From a virus, in IMG/VR virus record IMGVR_UViG_3300025674_000021, positions 37,707 to 101,706 of that record: a DNA stretch of 64,000 nucleotides. One strand, written 5' to 3'. Position 1 is the stretch's first letter, and each line of letters opens with the position of its first letter. The translations under genes and the position numbers were made by a program. This document shows positions 25,574 through 32,542 of this stretch, in pieces. Under the pieces are notes generated by a model that was given only the letters and a program-made list of their open reading frames with translations, was not told the DNA's origin and did not search any database.

Positions 25574-26404
25574 ATGAAATCTTTGAAAACTCCTCTTCGT
25601 TATCCTGGCGGTAAGTCCCGCGCATGTACACGTATGGCACCATACTTTCCCGATCTTCGGGAGTATGATGAATTTCGTGAACCATTTCTTGGTGGTGGTA
25701 GTGTTGCTATCTACATGACTAAGAAGTATCCCCATCTTAAGATCTGGGTCAATGATCTTTATGAACCTCTTTATAACTTCTGGGTTCAACTTCGTGATCG
25801 TGGTGCAGACATGAAGTATAAACTCCAAGAACTTAAGTCAAGGTATCCAGATCAAGGATCTGCCAGAGGACTTTTCTTGGAGTCAAAGGACTATCTCAAT
25901 AAAGAAGATGGCGATCCTTTCTGGAAGGCAGTTAGTTTCTATGTTGTTAATAAGTGTAGTTTCTCTGGTCTGAGTGAAAGTTCTTCATTCTCAAAGCAGG
26001 CATCTGATAGTAATTTTTCGATGCGTGGTATTGAAAAACTCCCAGAGTATTCAATGATTATCAAAGATTGGCACATTACCAATGTTCATTACGATAATCT
26101 TCTTGATGAAAATTCTGAGCGTAGAGCATTCCTTTACTTAGATCCTCCATACGATATCAAAGATAATCTGTATGGGAAGAAAGGTAATATGCATAAAGGA
26201 TTTGATCACGATACTTTTGCATTGGATTGTGATGGATGCTCTTTGGATTCTATGATCAGTTACAACTCTGATCAATTGGTCAAAAATAGATTCACTCGAT
26301 GGAAAGCAGCAGAGTTTGATCTTACATACACCATGAGATCAGTTGGAGAATATATGCGTGATCAAAAAGAACGCAAGGAACTTGTTCTCATGAACTATGA
26401 CTAA
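25574..26404 (+). CDS. dam: DNA adenine methyltransferase (Dam/D12 class)
   Basis: 276 residues (T4 Dam: 259). PLRYPGGKSRA at the N-terminus, SAM-binding EPFLGGGSVAIYM near residue 37, the mid-protein VNKCSFSGLSESSSFS, and the catalytic DPPY in FLYLDPPYDI mark the alpha-class N6-adenine methylases. It may protect phage DNA from host enzymes or from the adjacent putative nuclease. Confidence 0.92.
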   Translation: MKSLKTPLRYPGGKSRACTRMAPYFPDLREYDEFREPFLGGGSVAIYMTKKYPHLKIWVNDLYEPLYNFWVQLRDRGADMKYKLQELKSRYPDQGSARGLFLESKDYLNKEDGDPFWKAVSFYVVNKCSFSGLSESSSFSKQASDSNFSMRGIEKLPEYSMIIKDWHITNVHYDNLLDENSERRAFLYLDPPYDIKDNLYGKKGNMHKGFDHDTFALDCDGCSLDSMISYNSDQLVKNRFTRWKAAEFDLTYTMRSVGEYMRDQKERKELVLMNYD

Positions 26405-26424
26405 GGAAAACAAGTTGTTTGACT

Positions 26425-26586
26425 ATGAGACGATTCTGGCGATTATGGTCTAAGGCACTTGGTCAGAAAGAAGGACGTACAGATAGAGAAGCAAATGCAG
26501 TTTCTCTAATACGAACATTCATGTTCCTTAGTTATTTTGTCACAAACTGTTTTATTATTTCTGGAGTGATTAGACATTGGAACTGA
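26425..26586 (+). CDS. Small membrane protein overlapping gp62 start
   Basis: 53 residues: MRRFWRLWSKALGQKEGRTD followed by a hydrophobic helix FMFLSYFVTNCFIISGVI. The Trp/Arg-rich N-terminus and single span form a pattern seen in small cyanomyovirus ORFs. It overlaps the TTG start of gp62 by 10 bases. Confidence 0.55.
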   Translation: MRRFWRLWSKALGQKEGRTDREANAVSLIRTFMFLSYFVTNCFIISGVIRHWN

Positions 26587-26957
26587 AAGATTGGTTGAAT
26601 TCTATTAATCAAACAAAGAAACATTTGATTGATGAAGACCCTTCTGTAGAGAAGGAATATCCTCCTTATATCATCAATAGATGTTTCTCTGGGCATATTG
26701 ATACGATCATGTATGCCAACGAAATAAATCAGTATCACTTTTTAGATAAAAAGTTGCAATATGATTTTCTTATAAATATTGTGAGGAAAAAGAAGAGATT
26801 TTCTCCCTGGATCCGACAAGATAAGATCAAAGATCTTGATTATGTCAAACGATACTATGGTTATAGTAATGAGAAGGCAAAACAAGCTTTGAAAATTCTT
26901 ACAGAAGAACAACTTAATTTTATTAAATCGAAATTTGATACTGGAGGAAGAAGATGA
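26577..26957 (+). CDS. 62: Clamp loader small subunit gp62
   Basis: 126 residues from a TTG start (MELKDWLNSINQTKKHLIDE). The block YPPYIINRCFSGHIDTIMYA, then FLDKKLQYDFLINIVRKKKR, is characteristic of cyanophage gp62, shorter than T4's 187. With gp44 it loads the gp45 clamp. It overlaps regA by four bases, the T4-like neighbour order. Confidence 0.9.
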   Translation: MELKDWLNSINQTKKHLIDEDPSVEKEYPPYIINRCFSGHIDTIMYANEINQYHFLDKKLQYDFLINIVRKKKRFSPWIRQDKIKDLDYVKRYYGYSNEKAKQALKILTEEQLNFIKSKFDTGGRR

Positions 26958-27403
26958 GTGTCGTTCAAGAACCAGAGGTTAAATGGTCCCCTGAACAGAT
27001 GGTAGAAGTGGTTCTAAATGAACCTGATGATTTTTTGAAAGTTCGTGAAACATTGACTCGTATTGGTGTTGCATCTAGGAAAGAAAAGAAAATCTATCAG
27101 TCCTGTCATATTTTGCATAAGCAGGGTAGATATTACTTAGTTCATTTTAAAGAACTGTTTGCGTTGGACGGAAAGTACGCAAACCTTACAGTTAATGACG
27201 TTCAACGTCGTAATCGTATTGCCCAATTACTTGCAGATTGGGGTCTTATTGGTATCGTCAATGTTGAGAAGATTGTCGATATTGCACCACTAAATCAAAT
27301 CAAAGTCCTGGCATACAAGGATAAGTCGGACTGGATTCTAGAAACCAAGTACAATATTGGTTCTAAGAAGAAGAAGGTAGAGACCGAAGAAACTGAAGCA
27401 TGA
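26954..27403 (+). CDS. regA: Translational repressor RegA
   Basis: 149 residues (T4: 122). It binds ribosome sites of early mRNAs. DDFLKVRETLTRIGVASRKE, YQSCHILHKQGRYYLVHFKE and LADWGLIGIV match T4 RegA closely. A ~20-residue N-terminal extension and Lys/Glu-rich tail are cyanophage additions. A terminator follows. Confidence 0.96.
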   Translation: MSVVQEPEVKWSPEQMVEVVLNEPDDFLKVRETLTRIGVASRKEKKIYQSCHILHKQGRYYLVHFKELFALDGKYANLTVNDVQRRNRIAQLLADWGLIGIVNVEKIVDIAPLNQIKVLAYKDKSDWILETKYNIGSKKKKVETEETEA

Positions 27404-27406
27404 GTT

Positions 27407-27443
27407 AAGAGGGGTTGCCGCTCCTCTTTTTTTGTGATAAAAT
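27407..27443 (+). promoter_or_regulatory. Composite terminator/promoter with -35 hexamer as hairpin loop
   Basis: Eight-pair stem 27407-27414 / 27421-27428 (one G-T pair) with a six-base loop TTGCCG, then seven T: a terminator for regA. The loop is also a -35 box: a 17-base spacer leads to TAAAAT at 27438-27443, and the next gene starts 20 bases later. Confidence 0.65.
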
Positions 27444-27463
27444 TGGATTGTTAGCATGATATC

Positions 27464-27928
27464 ATGGCACGCGATCTAACGAATATCCCACCAGGTCAGA
27501 CACGTTGCAGTGTTTGTGATGTGATGAAGGAGAACACTGAGTTCACGTTCTATAAGAATCGTCACACTGACAACGGTTATCGTTTGATGACCAACACAAA
27601 TTGTGTTTCTTGTCAAAAAGAAAAGAGTAAAGAAAGAAACGCAATTCGAAAAAAATTTAAAAATATTAAACCTCCCTTTTTCGGTGAGGTATGTGATTGC
27701 TGCAAAAAACCAGTGTATCGAAACTGGCAATTGGATCACTGCCATGAAACTGGAGAGTTTCGTGGATGGTTGTGTAAGCAGTGTAACACAGGTCTAGGTA
27801 ACCTTGGAGACAACCTAGAGTCCCTTACCCTTGCTGTAGAATACCTGGAGAGAGCTAAGAAGAATGAAAATCCCGGTCAACTCAATAATCTGTCAAGACA
27901 ACGTATCCTTCTTGAAAACGCTTCCTGA
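27464..27928 (+). CDS. Endonuclease VII-like (gp49-type) nuclease
   Basis: 154 residues, almost the T4 gp49 length (157). Zinc CSVC and CVSC pairs, then CDCC and the catalytic LDHCHETGEFRGWLCKQC with N of CNTGLGNLGDN. The core is very similar to the HNH protein at 24283. It could be the Holliday-junction resolvase or another homing-type HNH protein. Its last ~20 residues overlap the methyltransferase gene by 65 bases in another frame. Confidence 0.8.
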   Translation: MARDLTNIPPGQTRCSVCDVMKENTEFTFYKNRHTDNGYRLMTNTNCVSCQKEKSKERNAIRKKFKNIKPPFFGEVCDCCKKPVYRNWQLDHCHETGEFRGWLCKQCNTGLGNLGDNLESLTLAVEYLERAKKNENPGQLNNLSRQRILLENAS

Positions 27929-28706
27929 TGAATGCGTTGATATGGTGGTCACATCCCCTCCATACGACAATCTGAGGGACTACAACGGGTATGACCTGGA
28001 TCTCCATGGTCTTGGGGTAGAACTCCTCAGAGTCCTCAAAGACGGCGGTATATGCATCATGGTGATCCAGGATGCTACTAAGGATGGAGCGAAGACCCTA
28101 ACGTCTTTCAGGACTATCGTTGACTGGTGTGACAACATCGGATTCCGTCTCTTCGAATGCAACATCTACAACAGGCAAGGAACTGAAGGTGCCTGGTGGA
28201 AGAAGAGGTTTAGGGTTGATCATGAGTATATGCCAATCTTTATAAAAGGCAAAAGACCTCAATACTTTGATAAAGAGAACATAAAGATTCCTTCCAAACA
28301 TGCTAATAAAGTAATGACTGGTGCAAACATCAGAACAAAAAATGGAAGAACTGGTTCTAGAAAAGTAAAGATTAATCCTACCAAATGTCCTGGAACTGTT
28401 ATGACATTTGGAAATACTTGTGGTGGTGAAAGTAAATTAAAAAGTCAACACCCTGCAGTATTCCCAAATATGCTTGCATATGACATGATTGAATGCTTTT
28501 GTCCTCCTGAAGGTCTTGTGCTTGATCCTTTTAATGGAAGTGGGACAACTACTCTTGCAGCAAAATCTCTAGGTAGAAATTACATTGGCATTGATGTCTC
28601 TGAGGACTATAATAAGATTGCGATTCAAAGATTAGAGGTTGAAACTATCTACCGTAAAGTTCCTGTAGTGGAATCCGAATATGATATTTTTAACATCGGA
28701 ACCTAA
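27864..28706 (+). CDS. DNA methyltransferase (TSPPY type, beta class)
   Basis: 280 residues. NSIICQDNVSFLKTLPDECV leads to the catalytic VVTSPPYDNLRDY near residue 30. The SAM-binding motif DPFNGSGTTTLAAKSLG is at the C-terminus, the beta-group order. TSPPY is common in N4-cytosine methylases but also occurs in N6-adenine ones. The N-terminal segment is needed, so the 65-base overlap with the upstream nuclease gene appears real. Confidence 0.88.
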   Translation: MKIPVNSIICQDNVSFLKTLPDECVDMVVTSPPYDNLRDYNGYDLDLHGLGVELLRVLKDGGICIMVIQDATKDGAKTLTSFRTIVDWCDNIGFRLFECNIYNRQGTEGAWWKKRFRVDHEYMPIFIKGKRPQYFDKENIKIPSKHANKVMTGANIRTKNGRTGSRKVKINPTKCPGTVMTFGNTCGGESKLKSQHPAVFPNMLAYDMIECFCPPEGLVLDPFNGSGTTTLAAKSLGRNYIGIDVSEDYNKIAIQRLEVETIYRKVPVVESEYDIFNIGT

Positions 28707-28709
28707 ATA
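28703..28709 (+). promoter_or_regulatory. Late-like motif CTAAATA upstream of hsp20
   Basis: CTAAATA overlaps the methyltransferase stop; the hsp20 start is 57 bases further, longer than for other late motifs here, so this is weak. An AAAGGAG ribosome site lies just before hsp20. Confidence 0.3.
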
Positions 28710-28766
28710 AATGTGGTTGCCTTCGGGGACCATACAATCAAAACTCGCTTTTAAAGGAGAATCACA

Positions 28767-29201
28767 ATGCCTGATATCATGAAGTATAACGCAGCCAACA
28801 TTAATCAACTGTTGGAGCGTATTCATAAGAATAGTATTGGAATGGAAGATTACTTTGATAGGATCTTTGCTCTACATGAGACCAGTTCAAACTATCCACC
28901 ATACAATCTGATTGCAGTAGATCATGTCACATCTCAACTGGAGATCGCACTAGCAGGATTTAAAACAAAAGAAGTAAATGTCTACACACAAGATGGTAAA
29001 CTCTTTATCGAAGGTCAGAAAGAAGATAAGGAGGAAAAAATCGACTACATGTTCAAGGGTTTGGCTCAACGGAGTTTTACACGTTCCTGGACACTTAGCG
29101 AAGACACGGAAGTTGGATCAGTTTTATTTGAAAATGGGCTTCTGACGATTACGTTAAAGAAAATTGTCCCAGAAGCACATAAGAGAAAAGATTATCTTTG
29201 A
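28767..29201 (+). CDS. hsp20: Small heat shock protein Hsp20
   Basis: 144 residues. Alpha-crystallin domain: YPPYNLIAVDHVTSQLEIAL, then GFKTKEVNVYTQDGKLFIEG and RSFTRSWTLSEDTEV, ending with the ENGLLTITL strand. It is an ATP-independent holdase found in almost all cyanomyoviruses, possibly protecting proteins during infection or assembly. Strong AAAGGAG ribosome site. Confidence 0.95.
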   Translation: MPDIMKYNAANINQLLERIHKNSIGMEDYFDRIFALHETSSNYPPYNLIAVDHVTSQLEIALAGFKTKEVNVYTQDGKLFIEGQKEDKEEKIDYMFKGLAQRSFTRSWTLSEDTEVGSVLFENGLLTITLKKIVPEAHKRKDYL

Positions 29202-29204
29202 TCT

Positions 29205-29804
29205 ATGAAAAACCTTTCAGATTATGTAAAAGTTTACGATAATGTGCTTCCAAAAAGCATGTGTGAATACATCATTCGAAGATTTGAATTGAGTGATAAG
29301 AAAGAAGAAGGGATTCCTGGAACTCCAGATGGACCTGTAGATAATGGTTGGAAGAAAGATATGGAAATTGCCATATCATCTCAACCAGAATTTAGAGAAA
29401 TTGATAACTTAATATATGAAAAACTTTCTCCATATTGTGATAGATATATTTCAGAAATGAATAGTATGTTCTGTGAAGAACCAATGCTTGGGGGAACGTA
29501 TTCAGATACTGGTTATTTGATTAAAAGATATGACGTTAATGATGGATGGTTTCACTGGCATCATGATAGTTGTGTAGAAGATTATGGACGTTCATATCGA
29601 TTTGCTGGAATCATCTTTTACTTGAATGATGTATATGAGGGTGGTAAAACTGAGTTTTCTTTTGGCACTACTATTGCTCCAGTAACTGGACGACTTGCTA
29701 TATTTCCAGCATCTTGGCAGTTTATGCATAGAGGAGCAGTTCCTTTAAGCAATGTGAAATATATAATCACAAGTTTTTTGCATATGCCTAGTGCTAGTTA
29801 TTAA
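29205..29804 (+). CDS. 2OG-Fe(II) oxygenase, prolyl 4-hydroxylase type
   Basis: 199 residues. Iron ligands HxD in FHWHHDSC near residue 120, and distal His in WQFMHRGA; FYLNDVYEGGKTEF and GRLAIFPASW are typical of the P4Hc fold. These enzymes hydroxylate proteins or small molecules using 2-oxoglutarate and O2. It follows hsp20 by three bases and is the first of three such genes within 6.6 kb. Substrate unknown. Confidence 0.9.
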   Translation: MKNLSDYVKVYDNVLPKSMCEYIIRRFELSDKKEEGIPGTPDGPVDNGWKKDMEIAISSQPEFREIDNLIYEKLSPYCDRYISEMNSMFCEEPMLGGTYSDTGYLIKRYDVNDGWFHWHHDSCVEDYGRSYRFAGIIFYLNDVYEGGKTEFSFGTTIAPVTGRLAIFPASWQFMHRGAVPLSNVKYIITSFLHMPSASY

Positions 29805-29847
29805 ATGAAAACATTATATTCAGATCCTAACTGATTTTCGCTATGGT

Positions 29848-29882
29848 TGATACAGAAGTGTATCATAGTGATACAGTATAAT
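29848..29882 (+). promoter_or_regulatory. TGATAC repeats and TATAAT: possible operator/promoter
   Basis: Inverted repeat TGATAC-N6-GTATCA (29848-29865) and a further direct TGATAC 21 bases from the first (29869-29874), running into TATAAT at 29877-29882. No good -35 box is visible, as expected of an activator-dependent or operator-controlled promoter. An AGGAGG ribosome site and a small ORF follow. Confidence 0.5.
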
Positions 29883-29915
29883 ATAGATAGTTATGTACAA
29901 TTAGGAGGACGACTC

Positions 29916-30039
29916 ATGAACTTAACAGCCGCCACTCTTTTTATTGGGACTACAATGACTCTTTTTAGTAGTTGGACCCTTGGCAGCATACTACCCTAAT
30001 GGTCCACCCAAAGCAGAAATCTTTTTAACAACTCCATAA
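29916..30039 (+). pseudogene. Tiny membrane protein ORF with apparent one-base frameshift
   Basis: AGGAGG lies 7 bases before ATG. Zero-frame product is 27 residues (MNLTAATLFIGTTMTLFSSW..., stop at 29999). If one T of the T5 run near 29962-29966 is removed, the frame continues as LVVGPLAAYYPNGPPKAEIF and stops at 30039, giving ~40 residues with a fuller helix and a proline-rich tail. The options are a frameshift mutation, a read error or a programmed shift. The rest of the 330-base interval holds only the regulatory elements annotated beside it. Confidence 0.5.
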
Positions 30040-30062
30040 ATAAAACTGAATATCGTCGTCGC

Positions 30063-30115
30063 TGAGGGGCAACTGGCAAAATCCAGTTGACGCCCCTCAT
30101 TTTTCTTGGTATAAT
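30063..30115 (+). promoter_or_regulatory. Composite terminator/promoter before the pre-polymerase genes
   Basis: Long hairpin TGAGGGGC-AACTGG / CCAGTT-(GAC)-GCCCCTCA followed by T-rich sequence (terminator). Its 3' arm holds TTGACG at 30087-30092; a 17-base spacer leads to TATAAT at 30110-30115, a near-consensus sigma70 promoter. The next gene starts 22 bases on. Confidence 0.8.
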
Positions 30116-30136
30116 TTTGAGAGGCACTGAGGCACC

Positions 30137-30478
30137 ATGGCAATTAAAATACTGTTGCTCAAGTCAGGAGAGAACCTGATCGCAGATGTTAAAGATAGAT
30201 TGGTCGATGGGCAGTTTCGCGCATATCGATTAAAAGATCCCCGTATCATTATTGAAACTGATTCGGAAGTAGAGTTTTTAACTGAAGAACCGGAAGAGCA
30301 AACAGAGAAGTCAACTATTGATATCTCTCTTACTCCTTGGTGTTTGCTCAGTGATGATCAAGAGATAGATATAAATCCAGATTGGGTTGTTTACATGGCG
30401 AATCCAATTTCTGATATTCTAGACCTATACGTTAATCCACAAAATGAAAGAGATCAAGTGCATTTTACTGGGAGTTGA
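30137..30478 (+). CDS. Sm-like small protein
   Basis: 113 residues. KILLLKSGENLIADVKDRLV, KDPRIII, LTPWCLL, PDWVVYMANPISDILDLY. Shares the pattern (L-SGE-LI-V, P--I, PW, IV, L--Y) with the genes at 11757 and 30444. It is the first gene behind a strong sigma70-type promoter, in the operon leading into gp43. Function unknown. Confidence 0.65.
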   Translation: MAIKILLLKSGENLIADVKDRLVDGQFRAYRLKDPRIIIETDSEVEFLTEEPEEQTEKSTIDISLTPWCLLSDDQEIDINPDWVVYMANPISDILDLYVNPQNERDQVHFTGS

Positions 30479-30698
30479 TACAGTCCTCGTAACCGAAGTT
30501 GAAGCGATTGAACCTGATAACCCAGGAGAACCTGAGTGTGAACTCACCAAACCCTATGAGATTGATGAGGAGGGTGAACTCACTCCATGGCCAAGAGGTT
30601 CTGAAGGAAATGTTATGAGAGTTCACTCTTACAACATTTTGACTATGGTAGATGCAAAGGCAGACATTGTTGCCAAGTACAAAGAGCTTACATCCTGA
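30444..30698 (+). CDS. Sm-like small protein, second copy before gp43
   Basis: 84 residues. IKCILLGVDTVLVTEVEAIE, TKPYEID, ELTPWPRG, SYNILTMVDAKADIVAKYKE. A divergent relative of the preceding gene, overlapping it by 35 bases and overlapping gp43 by one base, so probably translated in a coupled manner. Tandem placement suggests gene duplication or a heteromer. Confidence 0.6.
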   Translation: MKEIKCILLGVDTVLVTEVEAIEPDNPGEPECELTKPYEIDEEGELTPWPRGSEGNVMRVHSYNILTMVDAKADIVAKYKELTS

Positions 30699-31984
30699 TG
30701 CGATTTTACACAAACGTTCAAATGGTCGGGGATCACTTCTTGGTCCGTGGTTATGAAAATGGAAAGCATTTCATGACTCGGGAGAAGTTTTACCCAACTC
30801 TCTTCGTGCCTTCTAAAAAGAAGACAAAATATAAAACATTAGAAGGTGATCACGTTGAAGCAGTTCAACCAGGAACAGTTCGTGACTGTAGGGAGTTCAT
30901 AAAAAAGTACGAGGGTGTGCAGAACTTTAAGATCTATGGTAACACCCAGTACATCTATCAGTACATTTCTGAGATGTACCCTGAAGAAATCATCAAGTTT
31001 GATACTAGTAGAATCAAAATTACTACTATTGATATTGAGGTTGCATCTGAGAATGGATTCCCAGATGTAGAATCTGCTGCAGAAGAAGTTCTTTTGATTA
31101 CAATTCAAGATTACACGAATAAGCAGATTCGTACATGGGGTCAAGGACCTTTTAAGAATACTCAGGAGAATGTAATTTATACTGAGTGTGATTCTGAGTT
31201 TGATCTTCTCACTAAATTTATCAACTGGTGGATGATGGAAGAAAATATCCCTGAGGTTGTTACAGGATGGAACAACGAATTGTACGATATGCCGTATCTG
31301 GTTCGTCGTATGGATCGAGTTCTTGGAGAAAAACTTATGAAAAGAATTTCTCCTTGGGGTCTTGTGACTGAGAGAGAAGTTTTTATCTCTGGTCGTAAGA
31401 ATATTGCATATGATATCGGTGGTATTACTCAACTTGACTATCTAAATCTCTACAAGAAATTTACATACAAGGCACAAGAATCCTATCGTCTGGATTACAT
31501 TGCTAGCGTAGAACTTGGACAGAAGAAACTTGATCACTCTGAGTTTGATACTTTCAAGGACTTCTATACAAATGGATGGCAGAAGTTTGTAGAATACAAC
31601 ATCATTGACGTGGAACTTGTTGACCGTTTGGAAGACAAGATGAAACTAATTGACCTTGCAATCACTCTTGCATATGACGCGAAGGCAAACTATGCCGATG
31701 TATCATCTCAGGTTAGGATGTGGGATACAATCATATATAACTATTTGAAGAAACAAAACATTGTTATTCCTCCGAAAGAAAAGTCGGAAAAAGACAAAAA
31801 GTATGAAGGTGCATACGTTAAGGAACCTACCCCAGGATCTTATGATTGGGTTGTAAGTTTTGACCTCAACTCTCTGTATCCACACATCATCATGCAGTAT
31901 GCAATCAGTCCAGAAACTCTAGTGGACATGAATAATTTAAATGCCAGAATTATGGAGTTAGAAGATGCTCTCCAAACCTATTAA
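30698..31984 (+). CDS. 43A: DNA polymerase gp43, N-terminal fragment (exonuclease and start of palm)
   Basis: 428 residues. Exo I TTIDIEVASE with D112/E114, the same positions as T4 gp43; Exo II GWNNELYDMPYL; Exo III YNIIDVELVD; palm motif A VVSFDLNSLYPHII with D389. The frame stops 18 residues after SPETLVD, before palm motif B. The remainder of the polymerase lies at 32543-33895 beyond an oxygenase gene. The fragment ends overlapping that gene by 20 bases. No decay is visible, so a functional split polymerase is likely. Confidence 0.92.
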   Translation: MRFYTNVQMVGDHFLVRGYENGKHFMTREKFYPTLFVPSKKKTKYKTLEGDHVEAVQPGTVRDCREFIKKYEGVQNFKIYGNTQYIYQYISEMYPEEIIKFDTSRIKITTIDIEVASENGFPDVESAAEEVLLITIQDYTNKQIRTWGQGPFKNTQENVIYTECDSEFDLLTKFINWWMMEENIPEVVTGWNNELYDMPYLVRRMDRVLGEKLMKRISPWGLVTEREVFISGRKNIAYDIGGITQLDYLNLYKKFTYKAQESYRLDYIASVELGQKKLDHSEFDTFKDFYTNGWQKFVEYNIIDVELVDRLEDKMKLIDLAITLAYDAKANYADVSSQVRMWDTIIYNYLKKQNIVIPPKEKSEKDKKYEGAYVKEPTPGSYDWVVSFDLNSLYPHIIMQYAISPETLVDMNNLNARIMELEDALQTY

Positions 31985-32540
31985 AATTAAAAATGTAGTA
32001 CCACAACATCTCTTTGATTCTCTTCAAGATGAATTTGATCATAGTGGATGGTCTCTGGGAAATAAATCGTATAATCAAAAATGGCAAAGAGATGGTTTTA
32101 CCCTGGCAGATTTGCCAGCAAATAGACCTATAATATTTAATATCGCTAGTTACATTAAATTAAAGATTCAAAGATACATAAAGCATGATTTGGCATTTAT
32201 TAGAGCTCATGTGAATGGGTATGTCTATGGTCAAACTGGAGGTTTTCACCAAGATTTTGTTGAGCATAGAACTTATACTTTTATAATGTTTACTCATGAA
32301 AACTGGAACATGCAGTGGGGAGGAGAGTTTGTATGCTATGATGAATCTGCACAGGATTACAAGTTCTTCCCAGCATTGCCTAATACAGGAGTTCTGATAC
32401 CTTCTGATTGGGATCATTACGGAGCTGCTCCAAATGAATATGCTAATTGTATGAGATCAACCATTGGATTCAGTTTTTGTGACCCAAGTATAAAAGAGTA
32501 CATGTCTGAAGTGTGTGCTCAAGTAAAATACTTCACCTGA
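31965..32540 (+). CDS. 2OG-Fe(II) oxygenase located between the two halves of gp43
   Basis: 191 residues, intact. HxD ligands in GGFHQDFVEHRTY, distal His in SDWDHYGAAP and the 2OG-binding Arg in MRSTIGFSF. WGGEFVCYD is the usual small loop. It is of a different subfamily from the oxygenases at 29205 and 35198. It overlaps the end of the polymerase N-fragment by 20 bases and ends two bases before the C-fragment start. Thus all three are probably translated from one mRNA. Confidence 0.9.
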   Translation: MLSKPIKIKNVVPQHLFDSLQDEFDHSGWSLGNKSYNQKWQRDGFTLADLPANRPIIFNIASYIKLKIQRYIKHDLAFIRAHVNGYVYGQTGGFHQDFVEHRTYTFIMFTHENWNMQWGGEFVCYDESAQDYKFFPALPNTGVLIPSDWDHYGAAPNEYANCMRSTIGFSFCDPSIKEYMSEVCAQVKYFT

Positions 32541-32542
32541 TT

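Noticed and set aside
28717-28738. TTGCCT and TACAAT before hsp20 as a promoter
   Set aside because: Only 10 bases separate them, too short for sigma70.
30035-30042. CATAAATA as a late promoter
   Set aside because: It overlaps the stop of the broken ORF and is followed directly by a terminator, with no gene to serve.
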